Shown piece after piece: positions 17,439 through 24,964 of a stretch of 64,000 nucleotides of DNA. Source of the DNA: Halomonas halophila (GTDB lineage Bacteria > Pseudomonadota > Gammaproteobacteria > Pseudomonadales > Halomonadaceae); contig NZ_CP129121.1 in the NCBI RefSeq assembly GCF_030406665.1, positions 310,001 to 374,000 of the forward strand, written 5' to 3'. The notes under the pieces were generated by a model that searched no databases, had not been told where the DNA came from, and saw nothing but the letters and a program-made list of their open reading frames with translations. The position numbers and the translations under genes were made by a program. How positions within the stretch are numbered: the first letter of the stretch is position 1; each line of letters begins with the position of its first letter.

Positions 17439-17510
17439 AAAAAAAGCCCCTCGGGACATGAGAGGCTGAAAGCCGTACCAAGCGGGGGAATGCTTTGACG
17501 GCAAGAAAAA
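17439..17510 (-). ncRNA. Putative small RNA, element A (C-rich loop family)
   Basis: Read on the minus strand: a first hairpin GCCGT...ACGGC whose 21-base loop contains ATTCCCCCGCTTGGT, then a terminator hairpin (AGCCTCTC...GAGGGGCT) and seven U. The loop shares CCCCGCTTGGTA with element F, 2.8 kb away. The upstream DNA (17511-17560) is strongly AT-rich and contains the palindrome TTGTTA-AC-TAACAA, but I cannot pick a promoter. No ORF fits. The span is a structural estimate. Confidence 0.5.
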
Positions 17511-17696
17511 ATAAATGAAATAAAGTTTCAAATAAAGCAAATTATTGTTAGTTAACAAATGCTTACCTTGGCTCCGTTTCCTCGTGAAGCTTGGCGATCG
17601 CTCGAGACGAGCGACAACCTCGAGGGGGCGGGAGCGAAGTGGCCGTAGCGCAGGGGGGGGCATGGATATCGAGGGGGCCGGCGCTCTCCTTCCGGC

Positions 17697-17775
17697 AAAA
17701 AAAAGACCCGCCGGAGAGGGCGGGTCAGACGGCTTGCGAGCAGGGACATTCGTTAAGCCTGCTCATCATACCCAA
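17697..17775 (-). ncRNA. Putative small RNA, element B (C-rich loop family)
   Basis: On the minus strand: TATGAT (a possible -10, or a shared 5' segment), then GAGCAGG...CCTGCTC, a 7-bp stem that competes with GGCTT...AAGCC, with AATGTCCCTGCTC in the region, then the terminator GACCCGCC...GGCGGGTC and eight U. Order and spacing match elements D and F. Confidence 0.5.
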
Positions 17776-17855
17776 CGGAGGCATTCTCCATGCTGGAGTA
17801 TGCGCCCTCATTCAGGGGGTGTTTGCACTCAAGTTGTTGATACGCCTGCCGAAGC

Positions 17856-17933
17856 AAAAAAAGCCCGCCAAACGGCGAGCCGGAATCTCGGATTTTCCCA
17901 AAGCCAGATCCATATCACGTGTCACCTCGTGAT
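17856..17933 (-). ncRNA. Putative small RNA, element C (ATCACGAGG family)
   Basis: On the minus strand: a likely -10 TAGAAT (17940-17945), a 7-bp hairpin TATCACG-AGGTGACA-CGTGATA, an unpaired stretch, then a terminator stem with one mismatch (GCTCGCC / GGCGGGC) and seven U. The first hairpin resembles that of element E rather than A, B, D and F. It gives an RNA of about 78 bases. Confidence 0.45.
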
Positions 17934-17999
17934 AGAGCCATTCTAACTTCGGATTCTTGCACTTGGATGACGTCGGACCTGGGGTGTCCGGCTTCGGAC

Positions 18000-18075
18000 A
18001 AAAAAAGCCCGCCGGGGCTGGCGGGCAAAGGGACTTACAGGACAGGGAACTCGGTAAGTGTGCTAACTGTACCGC
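18000..18075 (-). ncRNA. Putative small RNA, element D (C-rich loop family)
   Basis: On the minus strand: hairpin ACTTAC / GTAAGT with loop CGAGTTCCCTGTCCT, a short spacer, then the perfect terminator GCCCGCC-AGCCCC-GGCGGGC and seven U. CGAGTTCCC in the loop is identical in element F. A weak -10 (TACAGT) lies upstream. It lies downstream of the diguanylate cyclase gene on the same strand, so it could also be part of that gene's 3' end. Confidence 0.5.
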
Positions 18076-18273
18076 TCCGACTCCGCGGCGCCCATCCAAG
18101 AATCTGCATGGCTCCGTTAGCGTGGGTCTATCGCCGCACCACCGCTCTGGCAAGCAGTGACTCGTTGGATGGCGAGCCAACGTGCCGGGGGAGTCCCGGC
18201 GCCTAGACACGATTCCCGTGATGAGCCTCTCGAGGCAGGCGCGTGTCTTCATCCCGCGAGGACAGGGGCGCGT

Positions 18274-19956
18274 CTAGAGGCAGCTGATCCGGTCGCGGCC
18301 ATTGCGCTTGGCGGTGTACAGGGCGGTGTCGGCACGCTTGAACAGCTGCGCATGGGTTTCCCCCCTGTGATGCTCGCTGACGCCGCCGCTGACGGTGACC
18401 TGGAGTGACTGACCGTCCTCCAGGGTGAGGCGGCCGGCGTCCACATGTTCGCGCACCCGCTCCAGGACGGCGACGGCCCCCGGGGTGCGGGTACCACGCA
18501 GTACCACCACGAATTCCTCGCCGCCGGTGCGTGCCACCAGGTCGTCCTCGCGCAGGCTCTCGGCGACCCGTCCGCTCAGCCACTGGAGCACGGTGTCGCC
18601 GGCGTCGTGGCCATGCAAGTCGTTGATCCGCTTGAAGTGGTCGATGTCGATCACGGCGAGGGAGAAAGGCTCGTCACGGGCCTCGTGGGCATCGATCAAC
18701 GCTTCGACGTGCTGGTCCAGATAGGCGCGGTTGGGCAGGCCGGTCAGGTAGTCGCGCAGTGCCTTGTTGGCCATGCGGTCGAGCTCCTGGCGGACCTGCT
18801 CGATCTCCGCCTCGTCGGTGATCACGCGCTCCACCGCGTCGGCGATCAGCCGCACCAGCTCGATCTCCATCTGGTCGAAGGGTTCCTGGCGCGGCTGGGC
18901 GCTGGAGAAGTTGAGCGTGCCCCAGACCTCGCCGTTGAGGCGCAGCGGCGTACCGATGTAGGTCTCCAGCCCGAAGGTCTGGTAGCAGGGATGGCCACTG
19001 ATGCGCGTGTCCTGGCCGGCCGCATTGGTGTGGAAGACGTCCTCGGTATCGAGCATCACGCGGCAGTAAGTATCGCCCAGGGCAAAGGTGTCGCCCGGCG
19101 AGAGGTCCGCCACGTCGGAGGCGGCCCACTTGAGGATGTACTGCTCGTCGATGATGCGGCTGACCAGGCCGATATCCAGAGACAGATAGGCGAGCGCGTC
19201 GCGCAGCAGTTGATCGACGATCTTGTCGGGGCCGATGTCGGTGCGGTTCGTGCTGCTGTGCACGTCGCGCAGCAGCTGGATCATGGCGCGGTACTCGGAG
19301 ATGTCCTGGATGATCGCGTACAGGCCGACCACCTCGCCCTCCAGGAAATCGGGCGTGTAGTGCACCTTGAAGTAGCAGGTGCGGCCATCCGCGAGGGTCA
19401 GGCGATCCTCATAGGTGATCTCCTCGCCCGCCAGCGCTCGCTGCAGGCGCGGCTGGATGCGCTCGAAGGAGGCGGGCGTCATCACCGTGGCGACCGGCCT
19501 GCCGTACAGCGACTCGCGATCGATGCCGATGAAGTCCACATAGGCCTGGTTGTTGAAGCGGAAGCAGAACTCACGATCGACGTAGGCCACCATGATGGGC
19601 AGCTGATCGGCGAGCCGTCCGATGATGCCCTGGTCGACTTTCATGGTCGTGGTGAGCTTGATGACGAAGCTGCCATCGGCGAGGCCATAGTAGCTGCCGG
19701 CGCCGTCCTCGAACCCCCAGGTCTCGCCGGGGCGAATCTCCTGGCGCGCCAGGCTTTCGGCCACGGCGCCACCGAGCCGGGCGCGTATGTCCTTGAGCTC
19801 GGGCAGGGCCATGCCGATAAGCGCCGCCGGTTCCCGGTCCAGCAGCATCCGGGTATCGCCCAGGGCGTCGATGATGCGCTGGTCGCGCGAGACATGCAGG
19901 TAGGCGGATTGCGAGAGGCTGAGCACCTCCTCCCACCAGGCAGGTTGGTTGGCCAC
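18274..19956 (-). CDS. Diguanylate cyclase with PAS and GAF domains
   Basis: A 560-residue cytoplasmic signalling protein with no membrane helix. It has an N-terminal sensor segment (about 1-125), a PAS domain (about 130-250, VDREFCFRFNNQAYVDFIG to IIQDISEYRAM), a GAF domain (about 255-400, ETYIGTPLRLNGEVWGTLNF) and a C-terminal GGDEF domain. The active site is GGEEF at 478-482 and the inhibitory I-site RxxD is Arg469-Asp472, so it should make cyclic di-GMP with product inhibition. The start is GTG at 19956 with AAGGG nine bases before. It sits alone, flanked on both sides by minus-strand hairpin elements. Confidence 0.92.
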   Translation of the reverse strand: MANQPAWWEEVLSLSQSAYLHVSRDQRIIDALGDTRMLLDREPAALIGMALPELKDIRARLGGAVAESLARQEIRPGETWGFEDGAGSYYGLADGSFVIKLTTTMKVDQGIIGRLADQLPIMVAYVDREFCFRFNNQAYVDFIGIDRESLYGRPVATVMTPASFERIQPRLQRALAGEEITYEDRLTLADGRTCYFKVHYTPDFLEGEVVGLYAIIQDISEYRAMIQLLRDVHSSTNRTDIGPDKIVDQLLRDALAYLSLDIGLVSRIIDEQYILKWAASDVADLSPGDTFALGDTYCRVMLDTEDVFHTNAAGQDTRISGHPCYQTFGLETYIGTPLRLNGEVWGTLNFSSAQPRQEPFDQMEIELVRLIADAVERVITDEAEIEQVRQELDRMANKALRDYLTGLPNRAYLDQHVEALIDAHEARDEPFSLAVIDIDHFKRINDLHGHDAGDTVLQWLSGRVAESLREDDLVARTGGEEFVVVLRGTRTPGAVAVLERVREHVDAGRLTLEDGQSLQVTVSGGVSEHHRGETHAQLFKRADTALYTAKRNGRDRISCL

Positions 19957-20110
19957 GCTGGATCACCCTTGTGGAGCTTTTGTCGACGATGTTCTTACTC
20001 TGCCTCTGTCGCACGCGCGGGTCTATGAGCGATTTTGCGAATATTGATCGTGGGCCGTCATCGAGTCTGTGGTGGTGCGATTCGTTGCTCGATGCCCCTA
20101 TCCCGAGACG

Positions 20111-20200
20111 AAAAAAAGCCCGCCCCGGAGGGGCGGGCCAACCTCGCATCTGGTGTGATGCTCGCTCTGCCTGATCACGAGCACGCCTCGTGATGGTTCC
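20111..20200 (-). ncRNA. Putative small RNA, element E (ATCACGAGG family)
   Basis: On the minus strand: a perfect 8-bp hairpin ATCACGAG-GCGTG-CTCGTGAT, about 35 unpaired bases, then the perfect 9-bp terminator GCCCGCCCC...GGGGCGGGC and seven U. It resembles element C. The promoter is unclear (TTGCAA about 16 bases before TGGAAC is weak). It lies 155 bases before the cyclase start, so its terminator would also end a longer leader transcript. Confidence 0.5.
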
Positions 20201-20264
20201 ATCCTGGCCCCGTTGTCTTGCAATGAGATGACAGGGCTGGGCGGGCCCCGATGATATCGCGCAC

Positions 20265-20342
20265 AAAAAAGACCCGCCGGGACTGGGCGGGTCATGTAAG
20301 GCTTACCAAGCGGGGAACTCGAGTAAGCCAAGCTATCATCCC
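20265..20342 (-). ncRNA. Putative small RNA, element F (C-rich loop family, best copy)
   Basis: On the minus strand a near-consensus promoter directs a transcript starting near 20342. It folds as GGCTTAC / GTAAGCC (7 bp) with a 16-base loop TCGAGTTCCCCGCTTG, then the perfect 8-bp terminator GACCCGCC...GGCGGGTC with six U. Predicted length is about 78 bases. The exposed UUCCCC could pair with purine-rich ribosome sites. There is no ORF, and the RNA points away from ectD. Confidence 0.65.
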
Positions 20343-20348
20343 ATGTTG

Positions 20349-20377
20349 CTTATATGACTAATGTTTAAAAATGCCAA
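20349..20377 (-). promoter_or_regulatory. Sigma-70 promoter of element F
   Basis: On the minus strand TTGGCA (20377-20372) and TATAAG (20354-20349) are separated by exactly 17 bases. Each hexamer differs from consensus at one position. This is the strongest evidence that element F is a transcribed gene. Confidence 0.8.
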
Positions 20378-20430
20378 CATTCTTGCCCGCTTTTTATTGC
20401 TCAAGCGTTCAGCGATGCCGCCGGCAGGCC

Positions 20431-20460
20431 GACCCGACCCGACCCGACCCGACCCGACCC
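20431..20460. repeat. Pentanucleotide microsatellite (GACCC)x6
   Basis: Six perfect copies of GACCC lie in the 230-base region between element F's promoter and ectD. They are flanked by GCCGGC on both sides, near 20419 and 20463. I see no ORF using it. Copy number could change by slippage and shift the spacing of any ectD promoter elements. Confidence 0.95.
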
Positions 20461-20609
20461 GAGCCGGCATCGGCAACGAGCCCTTGAAATGCCGCCAGGG
20501 CGTCGCCAGTGTACGGCCCTGGGGCCGCCATGGCCCCGGCCGTGCGGCTGACCGCCGTCGGTAGCGAGATCGAATCTGAACCCCATTCCGACTGCAAAGG
20601 AGGTAGTGG

Positions 20610-21608
20610 ATGTCAGTGCAGACATCGTCCGACCGACCGCATCATCAGGCGACTCCGTTCGATATCGTCGATTCCCCGGATCCCCAGAGCCGGGTGCGCA
20701 GCGCCCCACGCCCCGGCGAGGACCCGTATCCCACCCGGCTGTCCGAGCCCCTCGACCTGCCGTGGCTGAGTCGCCACGAGCCGGTGGTGAAGGGTCATGA
20801 CGGCGAGGGCCCGCTCTCCGCGGCGCAGCTCGACGCGTTCGAGCGCCAGGGCTTCCTGTTCGAGCCCGATTTCCTCACGGGCGACGAGCTCGACGAGCTG
20901 CGTCGGGAGCTCAAGGTGCTGCTCGAGAACGACGCCTATCGCGGCCGCGATTTCAGCATCACCGAGCCCCGGGGCAATGAGATCCGCTCGCTGTTCGCCG
21001 TGCACTTCCTGTCGAAGGTCTTCGGCCGCCTGACCCATGATCCGCGCCTGACCGGTCGCGCCCGGCAGATCCTCGGCGGCGAGCCCTACGTGCATCAGTC
21101 GCGCATCAACTACAAGCCGGGCTTCGAGGGGCAGGGCTTCAACTGGCACTCCGACTTCGAGACCTGGCACGCGGAGGACGGCATGCCGGCCATGCACGCG
21201 GTGAGCGCCTCCATCGTGCTGACCGACAATCACGCCTTCAACGGCCCGCTGATGCTGGTGCCGGGCTCCCACCGGGTGTTCGTGCCCTGCCTGGGCGAGA
21301 CGCCGGAGGACCATCACAAGCAGTCGCTCAAGACCCAGGAGGTCGGGGTGCCGAGCCGCGAGGCGCTACGCCGGCTGATCGATCGGCACGGCATCGAGGC
21401 GCCCACCGGCGCCGCCGGCGGGCTGCTGCTGTTCGACTGCAACACCCTGCACGGCTCCAACGCCAACATGTCCCCGGATCCGCGCAGCAATGCCTTCTTC
21501 GTCTACAACCGCCGCGACAACCGCTGTGTCGAGCCCTTCGCCGCCGGCAAGCGCCGGCCGCGTTTCCTGGCGCATGCGCCCGACGAGGCCTGGACGCCGG
21601 AGGACTGA
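20610..21608 (+). CDS. ectD: Ectoine hydroxylase
   Basis: A 332-residue Fe(II)/2-oxoglutarate dioxygenase that turns ectoine into 5-hydroxyectoine, an osmolyte and heat protectant. The iron ligands are His180 and Asp182 in NWHSDFETW and the distal His281 in NTLHGSN; FNWHSDFETWHAEDGMP is the EctD signature. The N terminus (MSVQTSS) and whole sequence closely match what I recall of Halomonas elongata EctD. A strong AAAGGAGG precedes the ATG. ectABC is not adjacent, as is common in halomonads. Confidence 0.98.
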   Translation: MSVQTSSDRPHHQATPFDIVDSPDPQSRVRSAPRPGEDPYPTRLSEPLDLPWLSRHEPVVKGHDGEGPLSAAQLDAFERQGFLFEPDFLTGDELDELRRELKVLLENDAYRGRDFSITEPRGNEIRSLFAVHFLSKVFGRLTHDPRLTGRARQILGGEPYVHQSRINYKPGFEGQGFNWHSDFETWHAEDGMPAMHAVSASIVLTDNHAFNGPLMLVPGSHRVFVPCLGETPEDHHKQSLKTQEVGVPSREALRRLIDRHGIEAPTGAAGGLLLFDCNTLHGSNANMSPDPRSNAFFVYNRRDNRCVEPFAAGKRRPRFLAHAPDEAWTPED

Positions 21609-21678
21609 CGCCGCGCCACCCCTGGGCGTAGACTGAACGGCAGTGTCGTTCCATTCGTCAGCCAGGAGTCGCATCGTC

Positions 21679-22344
21679 ATGCGTTTCATTCCCCGTTTCA
21701 CCGATGGCCGGGCCTGTCCCCAGCCGCTGGGCAAGATCGTCTGCGTCGGTCGCAACTACGCCGAGCATGCCCGGGAGCTCGACAATCCGGTGCCCAGCGA
21801 GCCGCTGCTGTTCATCAAGCCGGCCACCAGCGCGGTGAGCCTCGAGGAGGCGATCGATGCGCCCTTCGCCCGTGGCGAGGTGCACTTCGAGACCGAGCTG
21901 GCGCTGCTGGTGGGCGAGACGCTGAAGGACGTCGGCGCCGCCGAGGCGGAGCGGGCCATCGTCGGTATCGGCCTGGCGCTGGACCTGACCCTGCGCGACG
22001 TCCAGGGCAAGCTCAAGGAGAAGGGCCATCCCTGGGAGGTGGCCAAGGGCTTCGATGGTGCCTGTCCGATGTCCGCCTTCCTGCCGCTCGGCGAGGTGCC
22101 GAACTGGAGCGCCCTGGCCTTCACCCTGGCGGTGGACGGCGAGGAGCGCCAGCACGGCCACGGCGCGGACATGCTGTTTCCGGTGCCCGATCTGGTCGCC
22201 GAGATGAGTCGCCATTTCACCCTGGAACCGGGCGACGTGGTACTCACCGGCACGCCCGCCGGCGTCGGCGAGCTTCCCCGCGGCGCCGAGCTGCGCCTGT
22301 CGCTGACCGGCGGGCTGGAGGTCGTGACCCGCGTGGTCGATTGA
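21679..22344 (+). CDS. Fumarylacetoacetate hydrolase family protein (YcgM type)
   Basis: A 221-residue FAH-fold hydrolase. KIVCVGRNYAEHARELDNPVPSEP, the metal-binding VHFETELAL acidic cluster and LTGTPAGVGEL are typical of the YcgM/FAHD1 branch, which acts on acylpyruvates or oxaloacetate. The exact substrate cannot be read from sequence. ATG 21679 is preferred to an upstream in-frame ATG because AGGAG lies before it and the family starts near MRFI. It follows ectD by 70 bases and ends at a strong hairpin. Confidence 0.88.
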   Translation: MRFIPRFTDGRACPQPLGKIVCVGRNYAEHARELDNPVPSEPLLFIKPATSAVSLEEAIDAPFARGEVHFETELALLVGETLKDVGAAEAERAIVGIGLALDLTLRDVQGKLKEKGHPWEVAKGFDGACPMSAFLPLGEVPNWSALAFTLAVDGEERQHGHGADMLFPVPDLVAEMSRHFTLEPGDVVLTGTPAGVGELPRGAELRLSLTGGLEVVTRVVD

Positions 22345-22370
22345 CGCGACGCGAGGGCTCGGAAACGCGA

Positions 22371-22401
22371 AGGCCCCCGCCGGCATTGCCGGCGGGGGCC
22401 T
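22371..22401. terminator. Bidirectional hairpin between FAH gene and gcd
   Basis: A perfect 14-bp stem AGGCCCCCGCCGGC / GCCGGCGGGGGCCT with loop ATT lies between two convergent genes. There is no long T-tract. Confidence 0.75.
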
Positions 22402-22440
22402 CGTCGTGAGAGGGCGCCTCGGGCGAGGTGCCCCTGGCCG

Positions 22441-24783
22441 TTACTGCTGGGGCAGCTTGTAGGCCATCACGTAGTCACCGATGGTGGTGCCGATGGAGCC
22501 ATGCCCCCCCGCGACCTGGACGACCATCTGCTCGCCCTGGCTGTTGAGGTAGGTCATGGGCGTGGCCTGGCCGCCGGCCGGCAGGCGGGTTTCCCACAGC
22601 TGCTCGCCGGTCTCGAGGTCGTAGCCGCGCAGGTAGTCGTCCACGCTGGCGGCCAGGAACACCACGCCGCTGTCGGTGATCACCGGACCGCCGATACCGG
22701 GCACGCCCAGGCGGATCTTCAGCGGCAGCGCGGTCATGTCCTCGACGGTGCCGTTCTTGTGCTGCCAGGCGACCTCACCGGTACGCAGGTCGGTGCCGGC
22801 CACGTAGCCCCACGGGGGCTGCTGGCAGGGCACGCCGAACGGCGACAGGAAGGGCTTCATCTCGACGGCGTAGTCGGCGCCGGCGTTCTCGTTGAGGCCC
22901 TGCTCGCCCTGGTTGGTCTCGCCCAGGTCGGCGCCGTCCTTCGGCACCAGGGTGGAGGTGAAGGCTAGGTAGAGCGGCATGCCGAACATCACCTGACGCT
23001 TCGGATCCACTGCCAGGCTGCCCCAGTTGAAGACGCCGAAGTTGCCCGGGAACACGATGGTGCCCTGCTCGGAGGGCGGCGTGTACTGGCCTTCGTAGCG
23101 CAGCGACTTGAACTGGATGCGGCACATCAGCTGGTCGAAGGGCGTGGCGCCCCACATGTCCGCTTCGCGCAGGGTCGGCGGACGGAATGTCAGGTCGGAG
23201 ATCGGTTGGGTCTCGGCGGCGTGGTCGCCCTCGATAGTGCCCTGGGGCGCCGGCCGCTCGGAGATCGGGAAGATCGGCTCGCCGGTCTCGCGGTTCAGAA
23301 CATAGACGTCGCCCTGCTTGGTGGGAATCACCAGTGCCGGTTGGCGGCCCTCGTCGGTGTCGAGGTCCAGCAGGCTCGGCTGGGCCGGGGTGTCCATGTC
23401 CCACAGGTCGTGGTGCACGAACTGCTGGACCCACTCGACCTGGCCGGTCTCGAGGCTCAGCGCCACCACCGAGCTGGCATAGGTCTCCTCGGCTTCGCTG
23501 CGGTACATGCCCAGCTGGTCCGGGGTGCGGTTGCCCATCGGGAAGTAGACCATGCCCAGCTCCTCGTCGGCGCTGGCGATCGACCAGCTGTTCGGCGAGC
23601 TGGTGCTGTAGGTCTCGTCCTCGGCGATCGGGGCGGTATCATCCGGATGGGCCGGATCCCAGTTCCACACCAGCTCACCGGTCTTGGCGTCGTAGGCACG
23701 GATCACGCCGGACGGCGAGTTGACGGCGTAGTTGTCGTTGACCGCACCGGCGACCACGACCTTGCCATCGGCCACCACGGGGGGGGAGGTGGAGTAGTAG
23801 AAGCCGGCCTGCTTGTACGGCATGTTGTGCATCAGGTCCAGCTCGCCGTTGTCGGCGAAGTTGGCGCAGCGGGCACCAGTGTTCGGATCCACCGCCAGCA
23901 GGCGGGCGTCTGAGGTCGGCATGAACAGCTGGGCGTCGCACTGGATCGGAGCGCGATCCTCGGCCGGGGCGCTGGCAATCTGCACGTCGAGGCTGTCGGC
24001 GTCGCCCTCGGCCGGCGGCAGGTAGGACACGCCGCGGCAGGTCTGGTGCTGGCGCGAGCTTTCGTCCGGCACCTTGGCGTCATACACCCACTGTTCCTCG
24101 CCGGTGTCGGCGTCCAGCGCGATCAGCCAGTTGTGCGGAGTGCACAGGAACAGCGAGTTGTCGATCTTGAGCGGAGTGACCTCGTAGGTGGTCTCGGTGA
24201 CGTCCTCCGGGCGCTTCACGTCGCCGGTCTGGTACTGCCAGGCCAGCTCCAGGTCGGCCACGTTCTCGGGCGTGATCTGGTCCAGCGGCGAGAAGCGCTG
24301 GCCCATGTTGCTGCGCCCGTAGTCGTGCCAGCTTTCCTCGGGGCTGTCGCCGAGGTCGGGGGTCTCGTTGACGACCTCTCGGTTCAGCTCGCCGTCGATG
24401 CGGTGCGGGTCCACGGCCATGCTGCCCAGCAGCCCCACGCCGACGATCGCCCAGACCGGTAGCAGCACGGCGGTGCCGAAGCGCGAGCCGCCCTTGGCCG
24501 GCCACAGCAGCGGGATGGCGAGCAGCAGGAAGATGCCCAGGCGCGGCGCCAGCGCCCACCAGTCATAGCCCGATTCCCACAGCGACCAGGCGGCGGTCGC
24601 CACCAGGAACAGCGCGTACAGCAGTTGGGCCTTGGGACGGCGCGAGCGCGTCATGGCGCCGACGGCGATCAGCACGATGCCGGACAGGGCGTAGTACCAG
24701 CTGCCGTCGAGAGTGACCAGCCACAGGCCGCCCCCGAGCAGGGCCAGCCCCGCCAGCCAGAAAATGAGGGAAAGTATGATCAT
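22441..24783 (-). CDS. gcd: Membrane-bound PQQ-dependent dehydrogenase, glucose type
   Basis: A 780-residue quinoprotein of the glucose/quinate/shikimate family. Five membrane helices occupy roughly residues 1-130, followed by a periplasmic eight-bladed propeller that binds PQQ; MGNRTPDQLG contains the presumed catalytic Asp. It oxidises aldoses to lactones and passes electrons to ubiquinone. Glucose is the most likely substrate by length and layout, but quinate-type enzymes are related. The start is ATG 24783 (MIILSLIFW), which has AGGAGC upstream; an ATG 11 codons earlier would swallow that site. No PQQ synthesis genes are in the window. Confidence 0.88.
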   Translation of the reverse strand: MIILSLIFWLAGLALLGGGLWLVTLDGSWYYALSGIVLIAVGAMTRSRRPKAQLLYALFLVATAAWSLWESGYDWWALAPRLGIFLLLAIPLLWPAKGGSRFGTAVLLPVWAIVGVGLLGSMAVDPHRIDGELNREVVNETPDLGDSPEESWHDYGRSNMGQRFSPLDQITPENVADLELAWQYQTGDVKRPEDVTETTYEVTPLKIDNSLFLCTPHNWLIALDADTGEEQWVYDAKVPDESSRQHQTCRGVSYLPPAEGDADSLDVQIASAPAEDRAPIQCDAQLFMPTSDARLLAVDPNTGARCANFADNGELDLMHNMPYKQAGFYYSTSPPVVADGKVVVAGAVNDNYAVNSPSGVIRAYDAKTGELVWNWDPAHPDDTAPIAEDETYSTSSPNSWSIASADEELGMVYFPMGNRTPDQLGMYRSEAEETYASSVVALSLETGQVEWVQQFVHHDLWDMDTPAQPSLLDLDTDEGRQPALVIPTKQGDVYVLNRETGEPIFPISERPAPQGTIEGDHAAETQPISDLTFRPPTLREADMWGATPFDQLMCRIQFKSLRYEGQYTPPSEQGTIVFPGNFGVFNWGSLAVDPKRQVMFGMPLYLAFTSTLVPKDGADLGETNQGEQGLNENAGADYAVEMKPFLSPFGVPCQQPPWGYVAGTDLRTGEVAWQHKNGTVEDMTALPLKIRLGVPGIGGPVITDSGVVFLAASVDDYLRGYDLETGEQLWETRLPAGGQATPMTYLNSQGEQMVVQVAGGHGSIGTTIGDYVMAYKLPQQ

Positions 24784-24821
24784 GATCCCATGCTCCTTGC
24801 TCCTTGCGAATAACAATGCGA

Positions 24822-24850
24822 TGCACCCTATGGTAAATCATTAGGGTGCA
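24822..24850. promoter_or_regulatory. Perfect inverted repeat upstream of gcd
   Basis: TGCACCCTA (24822-24830) and TAGGGTGCA (24842-24850) form a perfect 9-bp inverted repeat around an AT-rich 11-base centre, about 40 bases before the gcd start. It looks like an operator for a dimeric regulator. No regulator gene is adjacent. Confidence 0.65.
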
Positions 24851-24964
24851 AATCAAAATGACATCGACAGTTCGTCGCCAGCTGTCGCCCCCGCCATCAC
24901 GATGCCACCCCTTCACTATGGTCTAATGAAGGAGAGGCGTCAGGCGCGGTCGGTCAATGGCGAG

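Noticed and set aside
17333..20609. Genomic island inserted at tRNA-Thr
   Set aside because: No integrase, no repeat of the tRNA 3' end further on, and the cyclase gene has host-like GC content.
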